Assembly (NCBI GenBank): GCA_001642945.1
Contig: LGRT01000013.1
Span: forward strand, 124,001-188,000
DNA: 64,000 nt
Direction of reading: 5' to 3'
Source: Rhodobacteraceae bacterium SB2
GTDB lineage: Bacteria; Pseudomonadota; Alphaproteobacteria; Rhodobacterales; Rhodobacteraceae
Positions 9,809 to 18,792 of the stretch are shown piece by piece. The translations under genes were made by a program, and so were the position numbers. Each line of letters starts with the position of its first letter. Position 1 is the stretch's first letter. The notes beneath the pieces were generated by a model. It was not told the DNA's origin. It did no database searches and saw nothing but the letters and a program-made list of their open reading frames with translations.

Positions 9809-11326
9809 ATGAGCAACGTTTTATTCGACGCGCTGTTTGCCGATCATATCGGATCTGATGCGCCGTTCTTGATCCTGCCAGATGGGGAGGTTTGGAGCTA
9901 TAAACGCTTTTTAGAAACTGCCGCGCAATACGCGCATGTGTTAGAAGCGCTTGGGCTACAGATCGGGGATCGATTGGCCGTGCAGGTACAAAAATCCCCC
10001 GAAGCCTTGGCCATCTACGCGGCCTGTTTGCAAGCAGGGGTGATCTTTCTGCCTTTAAACACCGCCTATACAGCCCGTGAAATGGCATATTTTATTGAGA
10101 ATTCAGGGGCAAAACTGATATTGTGCGACGCCAAAGCAGAAACCGCTTTGCACCCCGTAGCGCAGGCTGCGCAGGCGCAATTGCAGGTTTTGAATGGGGA
10201 TGGCAGCGGCGGCTTTACACGCTTGGCGATGCACCATCCCAAAAGCTACCAACCTCGCGCCCGCAGCGGCGCTGATCTGGCAGCCTTTCTTTATACATCG
10301 GGCACGACCGGGCGCTCAAAAGGGGCCATGCTTAGCCATGATAACCTGTTATCAAACGCAAAAGCCTTATGCGATGCATGGCGCTTTACCGCCCAAGATG
10401 TGCTTTTGCACGCATTGCCTATTTTTCACACTCACGGGCTTTTTGTGGCCACAAATATTTGCCTTCTTGCCGGATGCTCGATGCGGTTTTATCCCGCGTT
10501 TGACGCCAAACAGCTGATCCAAGATATGCCAATGGCCACCGCTTTAATGGGGGTGCCGACCTTTTATTCCCGTTTGTTAAATGATCCAAATTTCACCAAA
10601 CGCATTACAGAAAACATGCGCCTCTTCGTGTCGGGCAGCGCGCCGCTTCTGACAGAAACGCATGAAGCCTTTGAAAGCCGCACCGGGCATCGTATTTTAG
10701 AGCGCTACGGCATGACCGAAACCAATATGAACACGTCAAACCCTTATAACGCTGAGCGGCGCGCGGGCACTGTTGGCTTTCCTTTACCCGGTGTAGAGCT
10801 GCGGGTCATCGATGAAAAAACCGAAGAACTGCTTCCCCAAGGTGAAATTGGAATGATCGAAATACGCGGCCCCAACGTGTTTCAAGGCTATTGGAACATG
10901 CCAGACAAAACTGCTGCCGAGCTGCGGGAAAACGGGTTTTTCATCACGGGTGATTTGGGGATGATCGATGGGCAGGGCTATGTGCAAATCGTCGGGCGCA
11001 GCAAAGATCTTATCATCTCTGGTGGGTATAATATCTATCCGAAGGAAATCGAGCAAATCTTAGATGATGTGCCCGGCGTTTTGGAAAGCGCCGTGATCGG
11101 CGTACCGCATGCAGATTTTGGCGAAACCGTGCTGGCCGCCGTGGTGCCCCGCAGTGGAGTTACTTTGCAGGAACGCGATTTGGCCGCAGAGGTGGCGCAA
11201 AAATTAGCACGCTTTAAACATCCAAAATCCTACCAAATTATCGCGGCACTGCCGCGTAATACGATGGGTAAAGTGCAAAAAAACCTGCTGCGAGACAGGT
11301 ATAAGGGCCTTTTTGCAGCGCAGTAG
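9809..11326 (+). CDS. matB: Malonyl-CoA synthetase (AMP-forming)
   Basis: A 505-residue adenylate-forming ligase. The P-loop-like motif YTSGTTGRSKGAMLSHDNL and the A5 motif RYGMTETNMNTSNPY are clear. The second closely matches malonyl-CoA synthetases of the Rhodopseudomonas MatB type, so ligation of malonate (or methylmalonate) to CoA is the likely reaction. The hinge and ATP-binding motif SKDLIISGGYNIYPKEIE and the C-terminal catalytic lysine context PRNTMGKVQKN are intact. It lies between aroQ and pgsA; no malonate decarboxylase or transporter gene is nearby, so it seems to work alone. General acyl-CoA synthetase is the alternative. Confidence 0.88.
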   Translation: MSNVLFDALFADHIGSDAPFLILPDGEVWSYKRFLETAAQYAHVLEALGLQIGDRLAVQVQKSPEALAIYAACLQAGVIFLPLNTAYTAREMAYFIENSGAKLILCDAKAETALHPVAQAAQAQLQVLNGDGSGGFTRLAMHHPKSYQPRARSGADLAAFLYTSGTTGRSKGAMLSHDNLLSNAKALCDAWRFTAQDVLLHALPIFHTHGLFVATNICLLAGCSMRFYPAFDAKQLIQDMPMATALMGVPTFYSRLLNDPNFTKRITENMRLFVSGSAPLLTETHEAFESRTGHRILERYGMTETNMNTSNPYNAERRAGTVGFPLPGVELRVIDEKTEELLPQGEIGMIEIRGPNVFQGYWNMPDKTAAELRENGFFITGDLGMIDGQGYVQIVGRSKDLIISGGYNIYPKEIEQILDDVPGVLESAVIGVPHADFGETVLAAVVPRSGVTLQERDLAAEVAQKLARFKHPKSYQIIAALPRNTMGKVQKNLLRDRYKGLFAAQ

Positions 11327-11447
11327 CGCGCCGCAACGCTCTAGAAACCGCCTCAGCCGCGCTTGGCATTCGGGCCCTAAGGCGGTTTTCAGCCTTGTGG
11401 CAATTGCTGGCCTTTTCCTTTTGAATAAGTTTGGATACACCAAGGTT

Positions 11448-12113
11448 ATGATATGGACGGTTCCAAATATTTTAACCACGGGGCGCTTGCTTGCTGCGCC
11501 CGCATTGGCGCTGATGTTTTTGTATTTTAACCGGCCCTATGCGGATTGGTTCGCGCTGCTGCTGTTTATATTTGCCGCGCTTACCGATTGGGTTGATGGA
11601 TTCCTCGCCCGCACGTGGAAACAGGAAACCAAATTTGGCCAAATGCTCGATCCGATCGCGGATAAAGCAATGGTTATCATCGCGCTTCTGATCATTGTGG
11701 GGTATTCGAGCATGTCGCCTTGGCTTGTGCTGCCCGCGACTGTGATTTTGTTTCGCGAAGTTTTTGTGTCTGGCCTGCGCGAGTTTTTGGGCGATAGTGC
11801 CAGCACGCTGCAGGTCACAAAACTGGCAAAATGGAAAACCACCGCGCAAATGGCGGCGATTGCAATTTTATTCTCACAAGGTGTTTTTGAGCATTATCTG
11901 AAGCTCTCGGCGCGAGAAATCGGCCCAGACGCGCTGAACAATATCCTAAACGGCGGCGCCCAAGATACGCTGGGCGTGATCTGGAAGCATCATGTGATGA
12001 TCTGGTCGGGCAATGTCGGGCTGATCTTACTTTGGGTTGCGGCCGCTTTAACCTTGATCACCGGCTTTGATTATTTCAAAAAAGCGCTTCCATTTTTGAA
12101 AGATGAGGCATGA
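11448..12113 (+). CDS. pgsA: CDP-diacylglycerol--glycerol-3-phosphate 3-phosphatidyltransferase
   Basis: A membrane enzyme of phosphatidylglycerol synthesis. It transfers the phosphatidyl group from CDP-diacylglycerol to glycerol 3-phosphate. The CDP-alcohol phosphotransferase signature is complete, with aspartates at residues 47, 50, 68 and 72 and DGFLAR at 50-55, in the pattern DGxxAR-x8-G-x3-D-x3-D. I start at the ATG at 11448 (MIWTVPNILTTGRLLAAP), giving 221 residues, the normal size. The frame is open further upstream, but that extension overlaps the end of matB and is not family-like. It overlaps moaD by four bases (ATGA). Confidence 0.93.
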   Translation: MIWTVPNILTTGRLLAAPALALMFLYFNRPYADWFALLLFIFAALTDWVDGFLARTWKQETKFGQMLDPIADKAMVIIALLIIVGYSSMSPWLVLPATVILFREVFVSGLREFLGDSASTLQVTKLAKWKTTAQMAAIAILFSQGVFEHYLKLSAREIGPDALNNILNGGAQDTLGVIWKHHVMIWSGNVGLILLWVAAALTLITGFDYFKKALPFLKDEA

Positions 12114-12358
12114 TAGAGGTTTTATATTTTGCTTGGCTGCGCGAGCGCATCGGCATCCCCCGCGAAACCATTGATAGCCAAGCCGCCACAGTGGCGGATC
12201 TTATAACAGAGCTGCGCGCCAAAGATCCGCGCTACGCGCTGGCGTTTTCGGATCTCTCCGCGCTGCGCGCCGCAGTGGATCAAGAATTGGTTGAATTTGA
12301 CGCCCCGCTCAAAGGCGCCAAAGAAGTTGCATTTTTTCCTCCGATGACGGGGGGGTGA
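12110..12358 (+). CDS. moaD: Molybdopterin synthase sulfur-carrier subunit MoaD
   Basis: An 82-residue ubiquitin-like protein ending in Gly-Gly (PPMTGG). The C-terminal glycine is adenylated and thiocarboxylated, then donates sulfur to precursor Z in the MoaD/MoaE molybdopterin synthase. The start ATG overlaps the pgsA stop codon in an ATGA, which suggests translational coupling. moaE follows at once, so both synthase subunits come from one transcript. Confidence 0.94.
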   Translation: MIEVLYFAWLRERIGIPRETIDSQAATVADLITELRAKDPRYALAFSDLSALRAAVDQELVEFDAPLKGAKEVAFFPPMTGG

Positions 12359-12360
12359 TC

Positions 12361-12804
12361 ATGCGCATCCTCATTCAAGAACACCCCTTTGATCTGGGTC
12401 AAGAAGCGCAAAACTTTGCCGAAAAACAAGACAATGCCGGCGCAATAGTTACCTTCACCGGGATTGTGCGGAACACATCTTTAGGCGATTTAAAAACTCT
12501 CGCAATCGAACATTACCCCGCCATGACAGAAAAGGCGATTTCTGAGATCGCCCAAACGGCGATTGACAGATGGTCATTGCAGGACGCGCTGGTGCTGCAT
12601 CGCTATGGAAACCTTGCCCCCGGCGAGGGAATCATGATGGTGGCAACCGCCGCCACGCATCGCAGTGACGCGTTTGCCGCCGCAGATTTTCTGATGGATT
12701 ATCTCAAATCGCGCGCACCTTTTTGGAAAAAAGAGATAACCGCATCCGGAGCAAACTGGGTAGAAGCAAAAGACAGCGACGAGCAGGCTTTGAGGCGTTG
12801 GTAG
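12361..12804 (+). CDS. moaE: Molybdopterin synthase catalytic subunit MoaE
   Basis: The large subunit of molybdopterin synthase, which converts precursor Z to molybdopterin with sulfur from MoaD. It shows the family motifs GAIVTFTGIVRN, LAIEHYPAMTEKAI and HRYGNLAPGEGIMMVA, and the C-terminal active-site lysines in KSRAPFWKKE. The ATG at 12361 is preceded by a run of Gs acting as Shine-Dalgarno and gives 147 residues. A GTG at 12355, overlapping the moaD stop, is an alternative start adding two residues. Confidence 0.94.
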   Translation: MRILIQEHPFDLGQEAQNFAEKQDNAGAIVTFTGIVRNTSLGDLKTLAIEHYPAMTEKAISEIAQTAIDRWSLQDALVLHRYGNLAPGEGIMMVATAATHRSDAFAAADFLMDYLKSRAPFWKKEITASGANWVEAKDSDEQALRRW

Positions 12805-12830
12805 CACGACCATCGCACCCGCCCCGGGCA

Positions 12831-13130
12831 TTATAAGCGGTCGGTTTCGCTTATCCGAGCCTGTCGCAATCCCTCCATCGCCGCGTCACGTTCTGCCCGC
12901 GCTTGGGCCAATAGGTTTGTCAGCTCAGCCTCTTTTAGGGCAGCCTCTTCACGCGCCGCATCGCGCTGCGCTGTGGCGTTAAGCAGCTCTTGTGTGACGT
13001 TGGTCATCGCCTCAATGCTGGGCAAAGAGCCGCGCAAAAGCTGCGTCCAAAGCCAATGCATGCACCAGCCCATAGCAAAGGCCGCAAACAGCGCAAGCGC
13101 GCCAATTAACATCACCTCATTGGCCTGCAT
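12831..13130 (-). CDS. Small membrane-anchored coiled-coil protein
   Basis: A 99-residue protein of unknown function. It has one N-terminal membrane helix (MLIGALALFAAFAMGWCMHWLW, residues about 7-28) followed by a charged, alanine- and glutamate-rich coiled coil. The start is set at 13130 because AAGGA lies 9 bases upstream and the membrane anchor then begins directly. It overlaps the end of the OmpA-domain gene by 14 bases, so the two are probably translated together and may work together at the envelope. Confidence 0.75.
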   Translation of the reverse strand: MQANEVMLIGALALFAAFAMGWCMHWLWTQLLRGSLPSIEAMTNVTQELLNATAQRDAAREEAALKEAELTNLLAQARAERDAAMEGLRQARISETDRL

Positions 13131-15003
13131 CAGCGTTTGTCCTTGCCTCAGTTGGCGGCGTTTCTGGATCACCCTGCGCCAGCGGCACCGGTTCATTTTC
13201 GCGCAGATAAAACTCAATTCGCCGGTTGATATCACGCCCTTCTGCGCTGTCATTTGCGGCAATGGGTTTGGTCTCACCATAGCCTTGTGCCACAAAACTG
13301 CCGGTTAAAATTCGCCGCCTTTGCAGCTCCATCAACACCGCCTGCGCGCGCGTTTGGCTCAGTTGCAGGTTCATTTCCTCGCGCCCCTGACTGTCTGTAT
13401 GGCCAGCGATTTCAAGCGGAATTTCTCCACATTGGCGCAATATATCCGCGATTTTATCCAAGAGGTTCTGGCCTGCCAAATTCACCCGATCCGATCCCGG
13501 GTCAAAATTGATTTTTTCAGATTGAAGCAGCCCGTTAATTTGGCTGATACAAAGGACAGCCGGCAACAGATCCGGCTCTGCTTTGGGGGGCGGTTCATAG
13601 CTAATCTGCAAATCGGCGCGCACAGTATTTGGCAATATCTGGTTTACGCTTAACGCCAAAGCGGCCTGCGCATCCTTGCGATGGGACATTCCAGAAACTG
13701 TTAGATCGTGCCGGGTCAAGCGCATTTGCGCCCGCTGCAAGGGCAGCATCGCATCGATCAAAGACAGGATCTGCAGGGTCCAATCGTTGCCCAGCGACGG
13801 GTCCAGCGATCCAGAAAACGTCACCTTATCAAATCCAAACCGGGCTTGCGCCAGCGCCGTTACCGCCTTTTGAGCGCGTTGATCGTCCAAAGGGCCCTGC
13901 AAAATTAAGTTGCCATCCGCCTCAAGCTGAAACAAAAACTCTGCGGCGAGAAGCCCGCCCGCCATATCGGGCTGATTTCTAGACGCTTCAACCTCATAAC
14001 CCTCTGGCAAACGCTGTTTTATTTTTTCGACCACTGCGGCGATGTTATCGGCATCTAGCGGATTGGGAAGAAACAGCTGGAGGCGGTTATCCGCCAAATG
14101 AATTGTGGCTGTGCGGATCGGCCTTAATTCATCGAGCGCCAAAAAAATGGTTTCATCAAACCCGGTTGGGCGATCTGCAAAATTCATCAGGCAGGGCAAT
14201 CCATACGTCACGTCAAACGCTTGCAACGCTGAGGCAAGCGCTTTGAGATGCATTTGGCTGTCGACCCGGCAGGCGAGAACGCGCAACGCGCCATCGCTTT
14301 TCACCGCGCGAAAGCGATAACCTTCAGGCGCAGCATTGGGCGCCACCACCGCAACCTCATACAAAAGCCCATTCGGACTAAGCTGCTCTAGATTTGTCAA
14401 AACCTCCTGCCGGCGCTCTTCCGTTTTTACAAGCGCTTTCACAACAACGCGATCTTCCGCAATGGTCACCTCGCCGCGATGTATCTGCGTCAAAGCTTCA
14501 AGCCCAAGCTGCTGGGCGGTGAGCCATTTTTCAGACGGGCGGCGCTGGGCGGCGGTAAAGAAATGTTTCAGCTCCATCTGCCCCGCGGCCATATCACGCA
14601 AACCCGCCAGCAACGTCTCTTGCGCCGGACCGCTTGGCACATTGCCCATTGCGCGGATAAACTTTGAGGTTTTAAAAATTTGTAGGGTAAGCGCAACTGG
14701 TGTTTTGGCGCCTGTCTCAGATAGAACAATTTGATCCGATAGATTGTGTATCGCCACGATTTTTCGCGCCAGTGCTAAGGCTTGAAATCGCTGCGCCGCG
14801 GTTTCAGCCTGGCCAGAGAGCACCACCTGCCGCCCATCAGCGGCAATCTCAACCCAACCCAGATCGGCCTTTACAAAGGCGGCTTCAAGCCGCGATATGG
14901 TTTTTGCTTCAAGCACCCAAACCAAAGCCATAGCGCAGAAACAAGCTACGATCGCGGCGGCGCTAAAGGTAATAAGAATGTAGCGTTTGGCCAAAAATCG
15001 CAT
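13117..15003 (-). CDS. OmpA-domain protein with BON-like repeats
   Basis: A 628-residue envelope protein. An N-terminal membrane helix (about residues 8-30, no lipobox) anchors it. A long central part with repeated short alpha-beta units follows; segments such as VEIAADGRQVVLSGQAETA look like BON domains, which bind phospholipid. The C-terminal domain (about 480-600) is OmpA-like and should bind peptidoglycan: it has GHTDSQG, the LSQTRAQAVLMEL helix and GRDINRRIEF. The last 20 or so residues are low-complexity, rich in proline and threonine. The gene is followed by the overlapping small coiled-coil gene and preceded by ubiA. Its role may be linking membrane and cell wall; this is inference. 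Confidence 0.88.
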   Translation of the reverse strand: MRFLAKRYILITFSAAAIVACFCAMALVWVLEAKTISRLEAAFVKADLGWVEIAADGRQVVLSGQAETAAQRFQALALARKIVAIHNLSDQIVLSETGAKTPVALTLQIFKTSKFIRAMGNVPSGPAQETLLAGLRDMAAGQMELKHFFTAAQRRPSEKWLTAQQLGLEALTQIHRGEVTIAEDRVVVKALVKTEERRQEVLTNLEQLSPNGLLYEVAVVAPNAAPEGYRFRAVKSDGALRVLACRVDSQMHLKALASALQAFDVTYGLPCLMNFADRPTGFDETIFLALDELRPIRTATIHLADNRLQLFLPNPLDADNIAAVVEKIKQRLPEGYEVEASRNQPDMAGGLLAAEFLFQLEADGNLILQGPLDDQRAQKAVTALAQARFGFDKVTFSGSLDPSLGNDWTLQILSLIDAMLPLQRAQMRLTRHDLTVSGMSHRKDAQAALALSVNQILPNTVRADLQISYEPPPKAEPDLLPAVLCISQINGLLQSEKINFDPGSDRVNLAGQNLLDKIADILRQCGEIPLEIAGHTDSQGREEMNLQLSQTRAQAVLMELQRRRILTGSFVAQGYGETKPIAANDSAEGRDINRRIEFYLRENEPVPLAQGDPETPPTEARTNADAGQ

Positions 15004-15057
15004 TAAATCGCTCGGTTAACAGGGCTGTTGCCTTCATAGGCTTTCGCGCCCATGGGT

Positions 15058-16017
15058 TCAATAAAGGAAAATCGCAAGGCCAAAGAAGACAACGGGCAAA
15101 AAGCCGGTATGGCTGTTTGCCCGAAACAATCGCAACAATAACCCGGTCTCTCCTAAGCGGAACTGACGCAATTGCCACATCATATGCAGCACAAAGGCAG
15201 CAACGCCCAGCCCCGCAACCCAGAAAGCCGGCCCCTGTGCCTGCAGCGCCAAAGCGCCCAGCATCAATCCCCCGCTGGTAAGCGCAAAGCCCAATAACCA
15301 AGGCCATGTCTTTGCCCCAAATAGACGCGCCGTGGATTTGATGCCGATCAATGCGTCATCTTCAATATCCTGATGAGCGTAAATTGTATCGTAAAACAGC
15401 GTCCAACAAATACCGCTTAAATATAGGATCACAGCGGAAACCTGTAACCCGCCCTGATGGGCGATAAAGGCCAATAAAACACCCCAATTAAAGGCCAAGC
15501 CCAAAAACACCTGCGGCCACCAGGTAAAGCGTTTCGCAAAGGGGTAAATCGCCACGGGGATCAGGGCGATGATCCCGCATATAATCGCCGCTGCGTTGAA
15601 ACTGAACAGAATGCAGGCGGCCAATGCCACCTGCGCGCCCATCCAAATCACTGCCGATTTCACCGATACTTGTCCCGAGGGGATCGGCCGCGATTTGGTC
15701 CGTTCAACCGCTCCGTCAAATTTGCGATCTGTGATATCATTCCACGTGCAGCCAGCCCCGCGCATCAAAAAAGCCCCCAGCCCGCATCCCACAAAAATCC
15801 ACACATCGCTTAAGGCAAATTGACCATCGGCTAGGATGGCAAAAAACAACCCCCACCAGCAGGGAAACAACAGCAACCAGGTTCCAATTGGCCGATCCGC
15901 CCGCGACAGGCGTAAATAAGGCCTGCTGGCTTGCGGCGCAAAGCGATCAACCCAATTGCCTTTCACAGCATCAAAAACTTCACCCGCTACCTCTGGTTTT
16001 GTTCTCTGCTCAGACAT
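15058..16017 (-). CDS. ubiA: 4-Hydroxybenzoate polyprenyltransferase
   Basis: An integral membrane prenyltransferase that attaches the polyprenyl chain to 4-hydroxybenzoate in ubiquinone synthesis. Both aspartate-rich motifs are present: NDITDRKFDGAVERTKSRP (about residues 93-111) and YDTIYAHQDIEDD (about 209-221). They bind the Mg-diphosphate of the prenyl donor. The 319-residue length includes a roughly 35-residue soluble N-terminal extension. Its start is almost back to back with the divergent rsmE. UbiB and UbiE, which act later in the same pathway, lie about 5 kb away. Confidence 0.94.
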   Translation of the reverse strand: MSEQRTKPEVAGEVFDAVKGNWVDRFAPQASRPYLRLSRADRPIGTWLLLFPCWWGLFFAILADGQFALSDVWIFVGCGLGAFLMRGAGCTWNDITDRKFDGAVERTKSRPIPSGQVSVKSAVIWMGAQVALAACILFSFNAAAIICGIIALIPVAIYPFAKRFTWWPQVFLGLAFNWGVLLAFIAHQGGLQVSAVILYLSGICWTLFYDTIYAHQDIEDDALIGIKSTARLFGAKTWPWLLGFALTSGGLMLGALALQAQGPAFWVAGLGVAAFVLHMMWQLRQFRLGETGLLLRLFRANSHTGFLPVVFFGLAIFLY

Positions 16018-16029
16018 ATGTTAGGCCCT

Positions 16030-16752
16030 ATGACTTCTAAAATCAGACTCTTTGTAGATCACCCGCTGGCACCGGCGCAATCACTACCTTTAACGCGCGA
16101 GCACGCGCATTACCTATTTTCCGTGATGCGCCAAAACGTGGGAGATCGCGTTCTGGTGTTCAACGGCCAAGACGGCGAATGGCTGGCTGAAATCACGCAA
16201 GCCGGTAAAAAATCGGGCGCGCTGAGCTGTTTAACACAAAGCAAAGCACTGCGCGCCCCCCCAGATCTCTGGCTGCTTTTCGCACCGATCAAAAAAACAC
16301 GCACCGATTTTATTGTAGAAAAAGCCACCGAATTGGGTGCTGCACGGATTTGTCCGGTGCAAACCACCTTTACAAATTCTGAACGGATTCGGCGCGACCG
16401 GCTGCAAGCCCATGCGGTTGAAGCGGCCGAACAATGCGGCGGCACCTATGTGCCGGTGGTTGACGCATTGCAGAAATTAAAAGCGGTTTTGGATCAATGG
16501 CCGGAAGATCGCAGCTTATTATTTTGCGATGAAACAAAAGCTGGCGCCGCCACTTCATTCGCTGCGCTCGCACCGGGGCCCTGCGCCATTTTAATCGGTC
16601 CGGAAGGCGGGTTTGACGCGGCAGAGCGCCAGCAGATATCCAACCTACCAAATGCGCATTGCATCAGCTTGGGCCCGCGCATTTTGCGCGCTGATACCGC
16701 CGCGGTAACCGCCCTTAGCCTCTGGCAAGCTCACCTAGGAGATTGGACATGA
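16030..16752 (+). CDS. rsmE: 16S rRNA (uracil(1498)-N(3))-methyltransferase
   Basis: Methylates N3 of U1498 in 16S rRNA in the assembled 30S subunit. It belongs to the SPOUT family. The C-terminal knot shows ILIGPEGGFDAAE and ISLGPRILRADTAA, the AdoMet-binding knot motifs. The N-terminal PUA-like domain contains LTREHAHYLFSVMRQ. I choose the ATG at 16030 (MTSKIRLFVDHPL), giving 240 residues; an in-frame ATG at 16018 is possible. The next gene starts inside its stop codon region (ATGA). Confidence 0.94.
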   Translation: MTSKIRLFVDHPLAPAQSLPLTREHAHYLFSVMRQNVGDRVLVFNGQDGEWLAEITQAGKKSGALSCLTQSKALRAPPDLWLLFAPIKKTRTDFIVEKATELGAARICPVQTTFTNSERIRRDRLQAHAVEAAEQCGGTYVPVVDALQKLKAVLDQWPEDRSLLFCDETKAGAATSFAALAPGPCAILIGPEGGFDAAERQQISNLPNAHCISLGPRILRADTAAVTALSLWQAHLGDWT

Positions 16753-17270
16753 TACGGCCCGAGGCCGCAGCGATTTTACAGCGCTGGCGCGATGCGTTTA
16801 TCGGCGCGGCGCTTATCGCTTTAGGGCTCTATTGGTTTACCAAAACTTTCGGGCTATTATCCTGGGTCGGGGCGGCGCTGACCCTTATTGGAGCGCTGAT
16901 TGGCCTTGCCGGGCTGCAGCGCGCGCGATTCTCAAAATCGCAACACGGGGCCGGTATCGTAGATGTTACCGAAGGCCAAATCACCTATTTTGGCCCCGAT
17001 ACCGGCGGTGTGATTGCGCTGGATGATATCACCAAAATTAGCCTCATATATTATCAGAACCAGCAGCTGTGGAAACTAGAGCAACCGGCCCAGCCGGCGC
17101 TGTTTATTCCCACCGGTGCAACAGGCGCAGAGCGGCTGTTTGATGCTTTTACCCAGCTAGATAATTTTCAAATCGAGGCGATGCTTCAGCTTTTGGCGCA
17201 GCGCTTGAACACCCCTCAAACGATCTGGCAAAAAGACTATTTTTTAGACCCCCAAAATTACATCCATTGA
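16749..17270 (+). CDS. Hypothetical two-helix membrane protein
   Basis: A 173-residue protein I do not recognise. Two membrane helices lie near residues 18-60 (AFIGAALIALGLYWFTKTF and WVGAALTLIGALIGLAGL). A soluble beta-rich domain follows, with VDVTEGQITYFGPDTGGVIAL, resembling PH-like membrane-protein folds. The start ATG at 16749 overlaps the rsmE stop and has AGGAG 7 bases upstream. Gene order suggests co-expression with rsmE. No catalytic motif is visible. Confidence 0.8.
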   Translation: MIRPEAAAILQRWRDAFIGAALIALGLYWFTKTFGLLSWVGAALTLIGALIGLAGLQRARFSKSQHGAGIVDVTEGQITYFGPDTGGVIALDDITKISLIYYQNQQLWKLEQPAQPALFIPTGATGAERLFDAFTQLDNFQIEAMLQLLAQRLNTPQTIWQKDYFLDPQNYIH

Positions 17271-17324
17271 CAGCTTGGTTAATCCACAGCAAATCTGCAT
17301 ATCTGAAACTTCGGAGTTCCCGCA

Positions 17325-18698
17325 ATGTCTATTCCCCAATCGGGTGGTGGCCCCATCGAGCACCCAGAGCAAATGGCGGCCTATCTGGCGGCAGGCTGCA
17401 AGCCGGAAAGCAAGTGGCGCATCGGGACCGAACATGAAAAATTCGGCTTTTGCCAGGCAAACCAGAGGCCTTTGCCCTATTCCGGGCCCTGTTCAATCAA
17501 GACCATCCTCGAAGCGCTGCGCGACCGCTTCGGGTGGTCGCCAGTTTTGGAAGCGGATAAATTAATCGGATTAACCCGAAATGGCGCAAATATATCCCTA
17601 GAGCCGGGTGGCCAGTTTGAATTATCGGGCGCCCCTTTAGAGACCATTCATGACACGGCCAAGGAACTTAACCAGCATCTAGACGAGCTGCGCGGCATCA
17701 GCGATGAAATTGGCGCTGGATTTATAGCGCTGGGCGCGGCGCCCATATGGTCTCACGAGACGATGCCCGTTATGCCCAAAGGCCGCTATACTCTGATGAC
17801 CGATTACATGGATCGGGTCGGCACGATGGGAAAGTTTATGATGTATCGCACGTCTTGCGTGCAGGTAAATTTAGATTTTAGCTCTGAAGCGGATATGGTT
17901 CAAAAAATGCGCGTAGCAGTTGCGCTGCAGCCGATTGCAACCGCACTTTTCGCCAACTCACCGTTTTTCGATGGGTTGCCCAATGGCCATAAAAGTTGGC
18001 GCAGCCGCGTTTGGCAAGATCTTGATGCAGATCGCACAGGCATGTTGCCCTTCATATTTGAGCCGGGGTTTGGCTTTGAGGCTTGGGTCGAATACGCCCT
18101 CGATGTGCCAATGTATTTTGTCTATCGAGACGGCCGATATATTGATGCTTTGGGGCAATCTTTCCGCGATTTTCTACAGGGAAAATTGCCCGCCTTGCCC
18201 GCAGAGCGGCCCAGCCTAAGCGATTGGGCGGATCACTTGACCACTATTTTTCCCGAGGCCCGGCTGAAAACATTTATTGAAATGCGCGGAGCAGATGCGG
18301 GGCAGACAGATCATCTATGCGCGCTTTCAGCGTTTTGGGTGGGCTTGTGTTATGATAAAACCGCGTTGGATGCGGCTTGGGATTTGGCTAAAAACTGGAC
18401 GGCCGAGTTTCGCGAAACGCTGCGGATAAACAGCGCCAGAAGCGGCTTAGCGGCACAGGTCGACGGGGTTAAATTGATCGACCTGGCTAAGGAACTTGTT
18501 GATATCTCGCGCAAGGGCCTGATCGCAAGGGGCCGCGCCAATGTAGAAACAAGCGCCGTTGATGAAAGCCGTTTTCTAGACCCTCTCTTCGAAAATCTGG
18601 CAACCAAAAAAGCCCCGGCCGATCGATTACTTGGTCTTTACAGCAAAGAGTGGAACACAGATTTACAGCCAATTTATCGCGCCGCGCGTATCGGCTAG
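17325..18698 (+). CDS. gshA: Glutamate--cysteine ligase
   Basis: The first enzyme of glutathione synthesis: ATP-dependent joining of L-glutamate and L-cysteine by a gamma-peptide bond. The 457-residue protein is the plant/alphaproteobacterial type (GCS2 family), with the motifs WRIGTEHEKFGF near residue 30, LEPGGQFELSGAPLETIH near 95-112, and TSCVQVNLDF near 185-195. CGGAG upstream serves as Shine-Dalgarno. It sits 54 bases after the membrane-protein gene. Confidence 0.95.
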   Translation: MSIPQSGGGPIEHPEQMAAYLAAGCKPESKWRIGTEHEKFGFCQANQRPLPYSGPCSIKTILEALRDRFGWSPVLEADKLIGLTRNGANISLEPGGQFELSGAPLETIHDTAKELNQHLDELRGISDEIGAGFIALGAAPIWSHETMPVMPKGRYTLMTDYMDRVGTMGKFMMYRTSCVQVNLDFSSEADMVQKMRVAVALQPIATALFANSPFFDGLPNGHKSWRSRVWQDLDADRTGMLPFIFEPGFGFEAWVEYALDVPMYFVYRDGRYIDALGQSFRDFLQGKLPALPAERPSLSDWADHLTTIFPEARLKTFIEMRGADAGQTDHLCALSAFWVGLCYDKTALDAAWDLAKNWTAEFRETLRINSARSGLAAQVDGVKLIDLAKELVDISRKGLIARGRANVETSAVDESRFLDPLFENLATKKAPADRLLGLYSKEWNTDLQPIYRAARIG

Positions 18699-18792
18699 GC
18701 CGGCTTACGCGCAAAAATAGGTTGAACTTTAAACGTTAAGTCTTTCGCCAATACTACCTGCCAAATCTTACTGCGGGTAAAGGGGAAATAAA

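Noticed and set aside
16018-16029. Earlier start for rsmE within the ubiA start region
   Set aside because: The ATG at 16018 is possible, but the family-like N terminus begins at 16030.
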